Shown here: positions 27,689 through 38,157 of the stretch, one piece after another | Layout of the letters: every line of letters begins with the position of its first letter | Numbering within the stretch: position 1 is the stretch's first letter | The notes under the pieces: model-generated | Told to the model about the DNA's origin: nothing | Databases searched by the model: none | Seen by the model: only the letters and a program-made list of their open reading frames with translations | Translations under genes and position numbers: made by a program | NCBI GenBank assembly: GCA_009602725.1 | Contig: WELB01000031.1 | Coordinates: 327,331 to 371,436, forward strand | Reading direction: 5' to 3' | Length of the DNA stretch: 44,106 nucleotides | Source of the DNA: Spirogloea muscicola | Taxonomy: Eukaryota; Streptophyta; Zygnematophyceae; Spirogloeales; Spirogloeaceae

Positions 27689-30600
27689 CTCATACTGAGC
27701 CTTTTCGGGCACCNCGGCGGCGGCGGCGGCGGTGGCGGTGCTGGCGCCGCCGGCGGCCCCAGGCGCGCGCCCTCCAAGAAGGGCTCCGTTGCCCGCCGCA
27801 AAGGCAGCCAGGCCAGCAACGGCGTGAAGAAGGGGGCCGATGGCAGGTAGGCACAAGCACTGGACGCCTGGCTCGTCCACTTCCCACTCTTCCATCAAAG
27901 GGAGGCAGCCACTCGCTGGAGCTCAAGTGGCGTTCAATGAGAGATTCTTGGAAGCATCTCATCTACTTTCTGTCCTTCCTTGTGTATGGTTGTCATGGCC
28001 CTTGTGAGCTGGCAATCATCGTCCGTATTTTAGATTGCAAATCTATATGGGCACATCCACAGGCTGAGAGAGTGGTGTGACTGAGAAACTCCGTAGTAGA
28101 GTTGTGAAGCTCATTTTACGTGGATTTGCATGGCATAAACTTCTGGCAGTATAAGAAGCTGCGGCCAGTTTAGGTTGAGGTCCTCATTGGACATCGCAAT
28201 CCACCTAGCCATGGTCAGCACTTCCCTATTCTTCATTGCTTACTGGTTCTCTTGCTTGCAATCTACACACAGACCAGGGGAGCGGACTGTGAGGAGGCTC
28301 AAGCTATCAAAGGCTTTGACAATCCCTGATACAACAACCATAGCAGATGCTTGCCGTCGAATGGCGGCTCGAAGAGTGGATGCTGCTCTCTTGACAGATT
28401 CTAATGCTCTCTTGTGCGGTATTGTTACCGACAAGGTCGTCTACATACACAGTCCTTTTGCTTTAAGCGCACACTTGCATATTCACACTTGGAATATCTC
28501 AGCATTATGCAATTTGGCACGATTGTTTGCAGCCAACATCAAGCGTTCAATCTGCTGGGTATCCGTTGTTGTCTAGTAGTCCTCCTCAGCTGCTTGTCTG
28601 GCCTGTACTGCTAGTTAGGGTTCTCCACCAAGCCTTGATCGATTGAGCACATGCACAATGCACATCTGGCCTCTCACACTGTTTCCATCTCGCAACACTG
28701 CAGGATATAGCTCTTCGAGTCATTGCAGAGGGACGAAGTGTGGATGACACGCCAGTGTCAGCTGTCATGACCAGGAATCCCTTGTTTGTCAACATCGACA
28801 CATCTGCTGTAGAAGCCCTGCAGAAAATGGTCACTGGTAAGTCATTTTCTGCCAGACATGCCCTTGCTTGATTGGCTCAGGAGTGGGTACAGCCTTCATA
28901 CTTGATTATCAGAATGTAGCTGGTGTCTAATGCCCTTGCACTTTCACTGAACAAGATCTGCTCCTGCAGGTCGCTTCAGACATCTGCCGGTGGTAGAGAA
29001 CAATGAAGTTGTAGCTCTACTGGACATCACAAAGTGCCTATATGATGCTATTGCTCGTATGGAAAGAGCAGCAGAAAAGGGAAACGCTATTGCTGCGGCT
29101 GTGGAAGGCGTGGAACGTGAATTTGGGAACACCATATCAGGTACAATTAACCGAGTGTTTATCTCACAATGCTCTGGCATGGAATGGTCTGGTTCTGCTC
29201 GCCCAGTGTGCAGATTGACCAATGCACAAGCCTGCTGTATTACAAGTAGTACAAGTACTGGCAGCTGCAGTAGTGATGTGAGTGGGCACGTAATAGTGGA
29301 AGAAGATATGCGGCTCTTCATGGGGGACTTCTTGACAACATTGTGAGAGCGTCGTACCTCTTTAGAGATCGCAGTCACCTATTGACTGGACCGGCTGGGT
29401 GGTCATGGCAGCTCCATCAACCTTCATTGATACACTTCGTGAGAGGATGTTCCGGCCTACTCTCTCAACCCTTGTAGGTGATCAGAGCAGGTAACCTGTG
29501 TGCCAGACGATTTAGGTTTATATGCTGCCTACCTGTCAGCAGTCAAGATCCAATGGCGTGCCGGTGGAGTAGGTGCATAGGAATGCGCATGTTGCTCCTC
29601 ATCGGCATTGTAGTTTGCACTGCACGTGTTGCGAAGGCATGTTGAGCACAGCTCCTGACAGTTCTCATTATTGCCTATGTGCATCACGGGATGTGCAGGG
29701 TAGCCATTGCAGCTCCTGGAGATTCTGTGTTCGCTGCAGCCAAGCAGATGAAAGAAGCCAAAAGCAGTGCCGTCATTGTCACAAATGAGAGTAGCAGCAA
29801 GCCCTTGGGCATCCTCACGTGAGTGTGATTGTAGTATACAAATGATTGAATCTTCATGATGTGCTGCAAGAACCTGGATGAAGTCGGTAATGGTCAGCTG
29901 CGTAGGATATCTCATTGCTTGCTTAGTCCATGGCATGCAGTGCAACAGTACTCCTACGCTTTTGAGCAGCGTCTTGTACTAAGACACTGATCATTATGCT
30001 ACACAGGACGAAGGATATTCTGCTTCGTGTGGTAGCCATGAATCGGACACCTGATGAGACTCCAATAAGCCAGGTACTGTTTGCTTTTCTTGGTCAAGCA
30101 TGTCATGGGGCTTGGTTATCCTCTTGGACATTCATGTTGTGATGTTGCTTGAGAAGTAGTGTAGGTGATTCTTGCCTGCTCTGTGAGTGATCTTGCGCCT
30201 CCGAGTGCAGAGCTTGATAAACCCAAAGTATCATGCACATCTGTAAGAAGAGAAATATTTTGCAGATTACAAAATTCAAGAGTTGAATTTTGTAATTTCC
30301 CGCATATGTAGGTGATGACGGCAAGTCCAGAGTGTGCTGCTCTTGACACAACTGTTGTGGATGCCCTTCACATCATGCACGACGGAAAGTTCTTACATCT
30401 GCCCATAGTCGACAGAGGTATGATAGCTCAGTGACACTGCATATACAACAATCACATAGACGCTGTGGTGACTACTAGATTGTTCGTAGTTCCTGTCTAC
30501 AAGGGCTCATCTTACATCTCTTGCATGACATGTTTGCTCTATGGACGTGTTCGCATGACGTCCATCGATAATACCATAATCTGTTCACTCTTTCCTGCTG

Positions 30601-32370
30601 TACAGATGGCAATGTTGTGGCGTGTGTGGATGTAATACAGCTGACTCATGGAGCTGTTGCGACTGCTGTAAGTGCCATCCCAGACTTTGCAAGTCGTCAC
30701 ATCAGGAGTATGCTTGGAGCCAGCGCCAGCTTAGCCTGAGCCACAAGCTGACTTGCATTGGGCTACATTGCGAACGGCTGTTTTGCAGGTTGGTAATGCT
30801 GGCAGTGCAGCAGAAGCTGCAAGTAATATGATGCAGAAGTTCTGGGACTCCACCCTGGCGTTGGATGCAGCAGAGGACGAGGATGAGACCAGGTATAGTA
30901 TGACCTGTAATTGTTCAAGCTTAACAATTGCAGTAAGCAAGGGGATTTGTTCCTTTGAGTCAGTCGACACTAGCGACATGGTCTGCTAAGATAAGACACA
31001 AGGCAGATATTCCTTAGAGTCTGTCAGGGTGGCAGGCGGTGGCATCAGCAACTTTGGTTCCTTGATTGTCAGATTCACTACTGGCTGCCTTTGAAGGAGA
31101 CGCAGTCTCTCTTCAAGCAACTGACACTTTTGGGGGTTTGGCCATGGACTTGCGATATCATATTAGTCTGGGAATGGAGCCTGATGTTCACTCCATCTCA
31201 ATGTGCAGTGTATACGATAGTGAGATATCGCATCCAAATGGGTTAAGAGGAGGTGCTCAGGTTGACCATGTATTTTCTTTCAAGATGGAAGATCTGAAGG
31301 GGCGTGTTCATCGCTTCTCCTGTGGTGCGCATGTGCTTTCAAATCGCTTGATGTGACATAAATTTACTCGAGTAGGTTGGTGTTCACTGGTTGATGCATG
31401 TCTACAAGAGTAGGAGTGACATTACTCCAAGTAATATAAGTAGGACTCTCCAGTGACTTGGAGTACAACAGTTATTTGAAGACTACTGTCATTTCTAGTG
31501 CAGGGTGTGGTACTGCATTTGTTGCAACCTTCTTGATTGAGACAGGTTTTACATGTTTGTGTACATGGCAGGCACAGAGAGTCTGACAGAGCTCGTTGTG
31601 GCAGTTGCCGGGAGGTTAGGAAGTGACTTCGACCCTGACAACCCTCCCTCTGTCCTGGTAAGTCGCATCACTGAAATAGTATAAACAATAAAATCAACTC
31701 TGAGGTCCGCTGCTTCACTAGCTCACTGACCTGCTTACGTTTCTCTTCAGTATGAGGATGATGAGAAGGACAAGGTGCTACTCAACTCGGACGAAGATCT
31801 TGCTGCTGCAGTAAGCTTTGCACGCACCACAGGCCTTAAGGTACTCGGCACTTGACTCGCTTCATCTTCTGTTTCATTTGCAAAAGAAGCAGAAGATGGC
31901 TGCATGCCAGCTTATTCTTAGAAAGACACGCCTGGGAGCATGCAAGAGCTTTAGCTTCATCATCAAGCTTCGACCTATTGTATAGCAACACAATACCAAT
32001 TGCATCATGCACTGGCGGGCTTTTGCATATCTCAATACCATTGCACTGCATCATGAACTGTTGTGTCACGATCAAATCTCAAAATCCACAAGGCACCTTG
32101 TTGTGGGTGTAACTGCAGTCATTGAAGTTGGTCTTTGACTTCTCCGAGGCCCCAACTGAGAATTTGAGGAAAGCAAGCAAGGAGGTGAAGAACGAGAGGT
32201 CTGGCAGCACCACGACGTCCCGGTACATCAGAAATGTGGTCCTGGTCACAGCTGTGGCCTGTGTTGCAGGCGCAGCCCTATACCACTCCAAGTATCGAGA
32301 GCAAGTCGAGGCCTCTTCAGAGCCACTCCGAAAGTACTTTCGGCGACTACCTCATCATCGTCCTGCGTAG
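27689..32370 (+). CDS. CBS-CBS-PB1 (CBSCBSPB-type) protein with C-terminal membrane anchor
   Basis: Predicted exons: 27689?-27846, 28273-28435, 28704-28836, 28970-29140, 29412-29477, 29704-29818, 30007-30073, 30312-30417, 30606-30667, 30789-30897, 31073-31324, 31572-31657, 31751-31840, 32119-32370. Phases match throughout (about 609 aa). Order: a basic start (SKKGSVARRKGS), then ERTVRRLKLSKALTIPDTTT, two CBS pairs (blocks CGIVTDK, GRFRHLPVVENNEV, LYDAIARMERAAEKG, FRPTLSTL, LGILTTKDILLRVV, GKFLHLPIVD), then MMQKFWDSTLAL. A PB1 domain (about 450-533, FSFKMEDLKGRVHRF) follows, with an acidic OPCA stretch YEDDEKDKVLLNSDEDL, and then a hydrophobic anchor (VVLVTAVACVAGAALY). CBS pairs usually bind adenine nucleotides and PB1 mediates pairing with other proteins; the plant family's role is little known. 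The 30897/31073 junction is the only one I am unsure of: it needs a weak donor. No ATG is visible in frame before the GGC tract. Confidence 0.92.
27714..27714. other. Single undetermined base in GGC tract
   Basis: This N lies at the start of a (CGG)n tract in the first exon of the CBS-PB1 gene. An ATG 31 bases upstream (27683) is in a different frame from the exon; a one- or two-base indel hidden at the N or in the tract would join them. Confidence 0.85.
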
Positions 32371-32995
32371 ACCCCACTTGAGGACGCCATGACAGCGATA
32401 ATTTAAGCATCATGCTGCCATGCGATTTGACAACCATTTTTAGGCTCATAAGCTGTTAGCCGTCCACATTTGACGACAATCTGAGCTATCTCCACTTCAA
32501 GGCAGTGAAATGTGCAAGGGGAGCGAGCCACTTGCAGACACACTGCATTGTAAAGACCAAGGATCACTTGTGCAGAATTAAATTGGTCCTAGCATCTTAG
32601 CTCACATGCCACACTTGGCTAAGGCAGGCGGGTGTTCACTTATTCTACTATTACAAGATTGCGAAGTCCTCAGCAAGCTCTCAAGCATGCTGCATGCCTA
32701 ACCACTTCCTTTCGCCTATGCTGCAGAAGGTGCCTTAATGTGAGGTAACAGGTGCCTGAATTGTGGGTCGAAGCACATCGAAATCTGAATGCTGCCGGGC
32801 CATCTGCTGGCTCGTGAAATTTTTGCATCTGCTCTTGCTCAAGGTGCCAGAAAGGTCTGCATGCAACGGCTTTTATGGCAGTGGCGCACCAGTTGTACCT
32901 GCAAGTTTGGGCATGCCTTACTGTAAGTGCAGGGTACATCTTATGCATGATTCCTCTTACTTGTTGCTTAACATTGTGGAGCTCAGCGGGAATCA
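32371..32995. other. Intergenic region between convergent genes
   Basis: About 625 bp between the CBS-PB1 stop and the aspartic-protease stop, likely the two 3' untranslated regions. No exon, RNA gene or repeat is evident. Confidence 0.6.
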
Positions 32996-35900
32996 CTATG
33001 GTCCTCTTTGTGCTGGTCTTATCAACAGAAGCAACTGTCCGAGGTCAGTGGGGTCTTTGTACGAACAGTTCTGTAGTGCAAAGCCGAGCTTCCAATTGTC
33101 CCTATCATAGACCACAAGATGATTCCGCAGAGCCAGATCTGCAGGTAACAAGACTGTTTGGGATGCCTGAAGGAAATGAGTTGCACTTAGTAGACTGTTA
33201 CTTGCTTAGAATCTGGATCTAACACATTCCAAGAAGTTCTTGTCAAGGAGGCGGACAGAGACTGAGCTCATGAGCTACTTACCACCGAAGATGGTCAAGT
33301 TGGCATAAATCAGCACCATTGAGTCGTAGCAACCGATACAGGCAATGGGGACCTGCTTGGATGACCAAGGAAGGATGGGTGACAATACGTCTCTGGGTCT
33401 CTGTCATCACGCCTGGGTGTAATTAGCAGTATCCATTGCAAGCAAGAGCTGCACGCACTGAAGCAGCCACAATGCACTACAGGAGGGAAAGCACAGGAGT
33501 GTGAAAGAGCAAGTGAGCAGGCTCCGTCGCCGGCCTTACAAAGATCCACAAGTAGTTGCTCGGAAGGAGCTGCAGGTCAGCATCCTTGAAGTGGACTGTG
33601 GCGTTGGGGAAGTAGTCTGCGATCGCTCCTGCGGCGCTGCCATTGCGCACTAATGCATTGGTGGGCCCTTTCGAGGACCAAACCTTTCTTTCATGAAACT
33701 AGCTCTAATCACTTTCATGCCGTCAGAAACGAATGCCTGGGCTGCTGTTGGTACTCAAATAGGAGAGAGGCTTGCAAATGGCCGGTGTCCTGACGTTGAG
33801 GTGTTGTAGCAGAAGTTAAGAATGCTGGACACGTCTGCTCCCGCCAGCTCATTGATCTGCTCCTGGCTCAATCGCTGCAGCTTCACAGTCCGGTTGATCT
33901 GCGAAGCAGCATATTGTGATCCAGACCCCAATGGCAATACCAATTAAACAGAGTGGCAGAGGTCAGTGCACTCAAGAGGTCAGGTTCTTGCTTATGCCTT
34001 GCCCCCGCATCAACAGAGCTTACATTTGACACTGTAGCTTGGATTTCTCGGTGCAGGAGGATGACCCAAGCTAGCCATCTTGCTGGAGGCCGTCACCTGG
34101 TCGGTAAAGGCCGCATAGGCCGCTGGGGGCAGGAGGATTGCTGTCGTGCCGCTGTCAACGATTGCACCGACTTGCCCCGGCAACGAGCGCACGTACTCGC
34201 CCCAGTCAACGCGCAGGTCGTTGCCCGCCACGCTCATGTGCTCAATACTGACATTGTACAGGCTGCAGCGCGATTGCCCGTGGCCTGTGCCACATTAGCA
34301 TTGCTACAACGCAACTTCACCCCTACTACAGAAGCAATGTAGTCAATCTCAAGAACCCAGAATACTATCTGGGTTTGTGCAGTATAATGAAGAGATACGA
34401 AGCTCGTCCTGAAAGAGGCGGTGGCTGTGAAAGGCCAGCTCAGAAGAAATCTAATAGAAAGGCCGGCAACCTGCAGGAGGTTAGAGCGGCCCCGATAATT
34501 GGTGCATTTTGATTGGTGTAGCATTGAGTGATTTACATGGGGTCCGTGCCAATGGGTGTCGTCTGCAGGCCGCCAGGGTACGGGCTCCCGTTGTAGAAGG
34601 TGAGCGTGCCGCCGCCCTCCTCGCCTCCGAGGCAGTGCGAGAACGTGCTCGACTGCAGCACCTGGCGCTGCTTGAGCTGGGACGGCAGCGAGAGGCTGCC
34701 CTTGCCCAGCCCCATGAGGCCGTTGGTGGGCGCCATCGCCACGTTGCCCTTCTCGTGCTCGTCACACCTGCAGCGGCAGATGTGACATCCGCGCTACTTT
34801 TCCACATGCAGAATTACAGCTTCTGATATCTTGCTAGCACAAGCACTTGTGAAACGTTGTCGTCACAATTGACATAACGAGCTCGGTTGCTATGATCTGA
34901 CGTGAGCAAGCTGCAGTTGATGAGCTCGAGGAGAAGGAAAACATCGTCGCAAGATGGTCCCAGTCGAAGCAGTGTTACATTGTCAAGCTTGGAGTCTAAA
35001 GCCTGTTTGTCTAGGTATAGGCTGAAGGCGATACTAAGTACACATTGAAGACAACCGGTCCTTGATGTGCAGGTTTTTATCATACCCAAATATGACTCTG
35101 CAGGACAGTTTGGTGCCGCTGTTGCCGAGAGCCACTTTGTCCTCCACAAGCCAGCCGGCGGTGTAGCTGCGATCGCCGTAGATGGCGACGTAGTTGCACC
35201 TCTTGTTGTCACCACCGCATCCTACTACACACTCGCCTCCTGCACTCAATGGGCTGCAAGCGTATCCACAGCCTGCTGCATATGGTCCGCTGCACTCCGA
35301 CTGGTTGAGCTGGGAGCAGAGGTCACAGTTGATGCGGTGGTGGGAGCTGGACATTTGAGGTGCAAAGGGGAGTGCCTGTAGTACATTGTACAGTCAATCA
35401 GGCCTGCTGCCTAAGTTGCCTCATCAGTACATCTCATGGTCAATGAGAGCTTGCTGTCTAACTTGCCGCATCGCAATTTCGCCGACAGTTTGAGGACCTT
35501 CTATGCCGGTGCGGGTGCATTTGATGTAGCCACGAACTGCCAGGAAAGATCTGTCCTCTGATATGAACACAATCATCGGTGTGTTGCTGACTGAAAACAC
35601 GTCGTACCTCTGGTGAGACATGGCAGCCAAGGCAGGGCAGGCATTGCACCCATAGCAGGTCGCTGCCTGTGTCGATCTGCACGTGCATTGTCTGCTTCAA
35701 GGACCCCAGCGTGATCTTGACCCAGTACAACCTGCGCATGCACTACACAACAAGCTCGTACTTTGTGGCGTTCACGCTCCAGAAGCTGACATATTAGAAT
35801 CCTAAGTGAAATGCAGGAGCCTGCAGCTGATCTCCACTTGCGGGCAGCCAGCTTAGTAATCCAAGGACCTGCAGACTTGCTAGCCTATTTACGTCATCGT

Positions 35901-36883
35901 AGAGCAGCCCTTTCGCCCTCAAGGTCCATGGACATTGCTAATACGAGCTAGTGATTGCAGTGTTGACGAGTAGCAGAGCCTGCTAGCTGTGCGTGCTTAC
36001 CCATTCTGCTCAACTCCTCCATGCAAGTCCACCTCAGTCGGGCCAGGACCAGGGCTTTCGCTCGGCTCGTCGCTCGTAGTCTGCCTTGTACCTGGTTGGC
36101 TCTGGTGAGCGACACATCCACGCAGCAACCGAGACCGATGCCTGCATCACTAGCTACCTTGGCAATCGACGATCAAGATATGTCTGTGTGGGTCTGTGAC
36201 GCTGTCTTTAAAGATCACAACTTCTATGAGTATGCACATACTGCCACGAACTGTTGCTTATTTTGAGGTCTTTGTGCTTTGTTGCTCTTGAAGCTTGCAT
36301 GTGACTAGCTGCTCACCTTAGTGACGCTTGCTTCTCTGTGCTCGAGAACACAGAGAAGGTACTTGCTCCGAGAGCGTGTGGAGGCGAGGACCCTCTCCGC
36401 GAACTCATGAAGCCCATCCAGTAGCTTTCCGCGTCCTCCGAAGGCATCAACTTCCCGAGAGAACCTGTTGCACAACCATATATGAAACACGATCTGGGTC
36501 TTAGATGATCGATGAAGCATTGCAGGTCTCAATCCATGCAGGCTGCAGGCAGACCAGCGACTAGTCATAAGCACTTGTCCTCCCAATGGGGCAGCCAGAA
36601 AAGGATGAAGCCCTCGCTCGACCTCCATCTACTAGGCTGCGAGCGCAGGATTAAGTGCTTGTCAAGTCCCAAACGCTCAAGGAGTCACTCCAGCAGACAT
36701 CACAGAGCAAGCAATCTGCTTTGTAGGTGACCGGTGATGGAGTGCGAGATTGATGGCAGAGCTGGAAGCTCGCTGGCCAGGGCCGCGGCTTCCGGCGGGC
36801 CTCGTCGCGCCGGCTTCTGTCAAGCCCAAGGCCGAGAGCAGCAGGAGCCCACAAGCGGCGGCCAGAACTGCCAGGCCTGTCAT
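32996..36883 (-). CDS. Secreted aspartic protease, nepenthesin/nucellin-like (A1 family), 492 aa
   Basis: Predicted exons, 5' to 3' on the minus strand: 36732-36883, 36363-36464, 35608-35731, 35086-35375, 34537-34767, 34097-34262, 33795-33898, 33540-33636, 33283-33352, 32996-33138. Every junction keeps frame (1,479 nt). A clear signal peptide (LAVLAAACGLLLLSALGLTE) is followed by a short basic pro-region with no extended propeptide. The two catalytic aspartates are in IDTGSDLLWVQC (D105) and AIVDSGTTAILLP (D336), and the flap region is AIYGDRSYTAGWLVED. A cysteine-rich stretch between the first active site and the flap (eight Cys in exon 4, plus VQCLPCLGC) is typical of plant nepenthesin-type enzymes. 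The C-terminal motif HLVVYDRDNWKLGFA is canonical. The enzyme should act in the secretory pathway, vacuole or wall; the substrate is unknown. A donor-like GTACAA after the last NC leaves a small chance of one more exon. Confidence 0.93.
34415..34455. repeat. Short hairpin repeat core in aspartic-protease intron
   Basis: GGTGGCTGTGAAAGGCCAGC followed by TCAGAAGAAAT matches the dispersed hairpin repeat core. It lies in the intron between exons 34537-34767 and 34097-34262. Confidence 0.6.
36560..36610. repeat. Dispersed repeat fragment in aspartic-protease intron 1
   Basis: CTCCCAATGGGGCAGCCAGA and AAAGGATGAAG correspond to the TCTCCCAATGGG and GCCAGCCCGAAAAGGAT blocks at 15.9 and 16.6 kb, with the middle deleted. 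Confidence 0.55.
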
Positions 36884-37501
36884 GGTCCCACTCCACTGCA
36901 GGCTGAGCCGCCGTGACGTGGGCTGCACCGCTTGCGATGGGTTCCACCGCAGGCGATGTGGGTCAGTGAATCTGTGGGCGGCCGCTCGGCAAGCCTCCGA
37001 GCAAGACTGTATGGCGAGGCTCTTGCGGAAGGCCGGGGCCTGCAAGGGAGGCGACCCGGCTGGCTGGCGTCCGCCCGGGGTTGGGCCATGGCTGGCCAGC
37101 TGCAGGCGGGGCGGCCCGGCCATGGCCATCCGCGGCCTGCATGGGGCGTACGTGCATGCATGATCACCATCACCACCACCATCATCCTCACCATCATTCA
37201 CCGAAGTAGGCCTTTGTATAATGGGGTGCTTCATGTCCAATAATCATTTCGGCTTCACAAATTTCTGCGAGGAATTGAGCAGTCATGGAAAAAGCAATGG
37301 GCTGACATTAGTTGCATGACTGCTAAGATTGAGAGTAGCACAGACTCCAGGATATCGGTAGGACATTTGTGGAGACTGTAGTATAATATCGATGTGGTTT
37401 GATTGCAGCTACTGGCAACATAAGAGATCGGAGAGTTTTATCTCAAAGTTATTGAAGGGTTCGCAGTCATACAGGACTTCGAACAATGACTCGTGCAGGC
37501 T

Positions 37502-37551
37502 ATTCTTGTTAGCTTTGCTTGGAGTGATTCTTGTTAGCTTTGCTTGAAGTG
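37502..37551. repeat. 25-bp tandem duplication
   Basis: Two adjacent copies of ATTCTTGTTAGCTTTGCTTG plus AGTG or GAGTG-type endings, 25 bp each, differing at one base. The second copy leads directly into the inverted repeat. Confidence 0.85.
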
Positions 37552-37577
37552 ATTCAGCTATGCGAGCTGAATCACTT
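37547..37577. repeat. Perfect 13-bp inverted repeat with 5-nt loop
   Basis: AAGTGATTCAGCT and its exact reverse complement AGCTGAATCACTT flank the 5-base spacer ATGCG. It could form a cruciform or an RNA hairpin, or be a dimeric protein-binding site. No poly-T or gene end adjoins it on either strand. Confidence 0.9.
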
Positions 37578-38157
37578 AGCGTCCTCCATAGTGGAATTGG
37601 AACTGGCAAGGGTCAGGCTGCCCGCTGCCCAAGTGGGCAGCCTGACACACAAGTGGCACTCCTGTCGCAGCAGCCAAGCAGTGTTACAGTTGCACTGGCG
37701 ATCACAGATGGGGCTGCCTGCCAGCTCCCCAAGTGCTCAGCCTGCCCTACCTTGTGCAAGCACAGTGCTAGGTGCTCGCTTACTGATTTCACCAGATACC
37801 ACTGAGGCAGCAATTAAAGCCCACAAAAGAGCATGCGTCATGATTAAGTTCCAAGTGGCTGTTGTAGATGTACAAGGTATGAATTGGTGGCACTCCCACA
37901 AGCTCAATGAGGGGACCACTTGCAGCAAATCCAATCCAGATGCTTGGCACCGCCGTCAGTTACACAGCTAGCATGTCAAAGGATGCCAGATTTAATTTGA
38001 TCCTACTGTGGTAGCTTCAGTATCTTTTGTACGTGGGTCACAAAATAGAGGATGAAGGCACGCGGGAAGTGCTGAGTCTCAAGGAGACTTAGCACTGATA
38101 CTTGATGCGCACAAGCAGAGAAACTTAATGTTGGCAAGTCTGCCAAGACTGCCCACA

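Larger units (their letters stand above)
36884..38157. other. Intergenic region with inverted and tandem repeats
   Basis: About 1.3 kb between the aspartic-protease start and the ABC-transporter stop. It holds a perfect inverted repeat and a 25-bp tandem duplication near 37.5 kb, and a CAC/CAT-rich stretch near 37160-37200. No gene is supported; the ATG-started frames at 36.7-37.2 kb are leader or antisense to the protease first exon. Confidence 0.5.

Noticed and set aside
32875-33222. Hydrophobic plus-strand open frame
   Set aside because: It is antisense to the last aspartic-protease exon (32996-33138), which carries a canonical C-terminal motif.
36677-37240. Upstream extension of the aspartic-protease first exon to an ATG at 37240
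   Set aside because: The internal ATG at 36883 starts a textbook signal peptide; the upstream extension is polar and would bury it.
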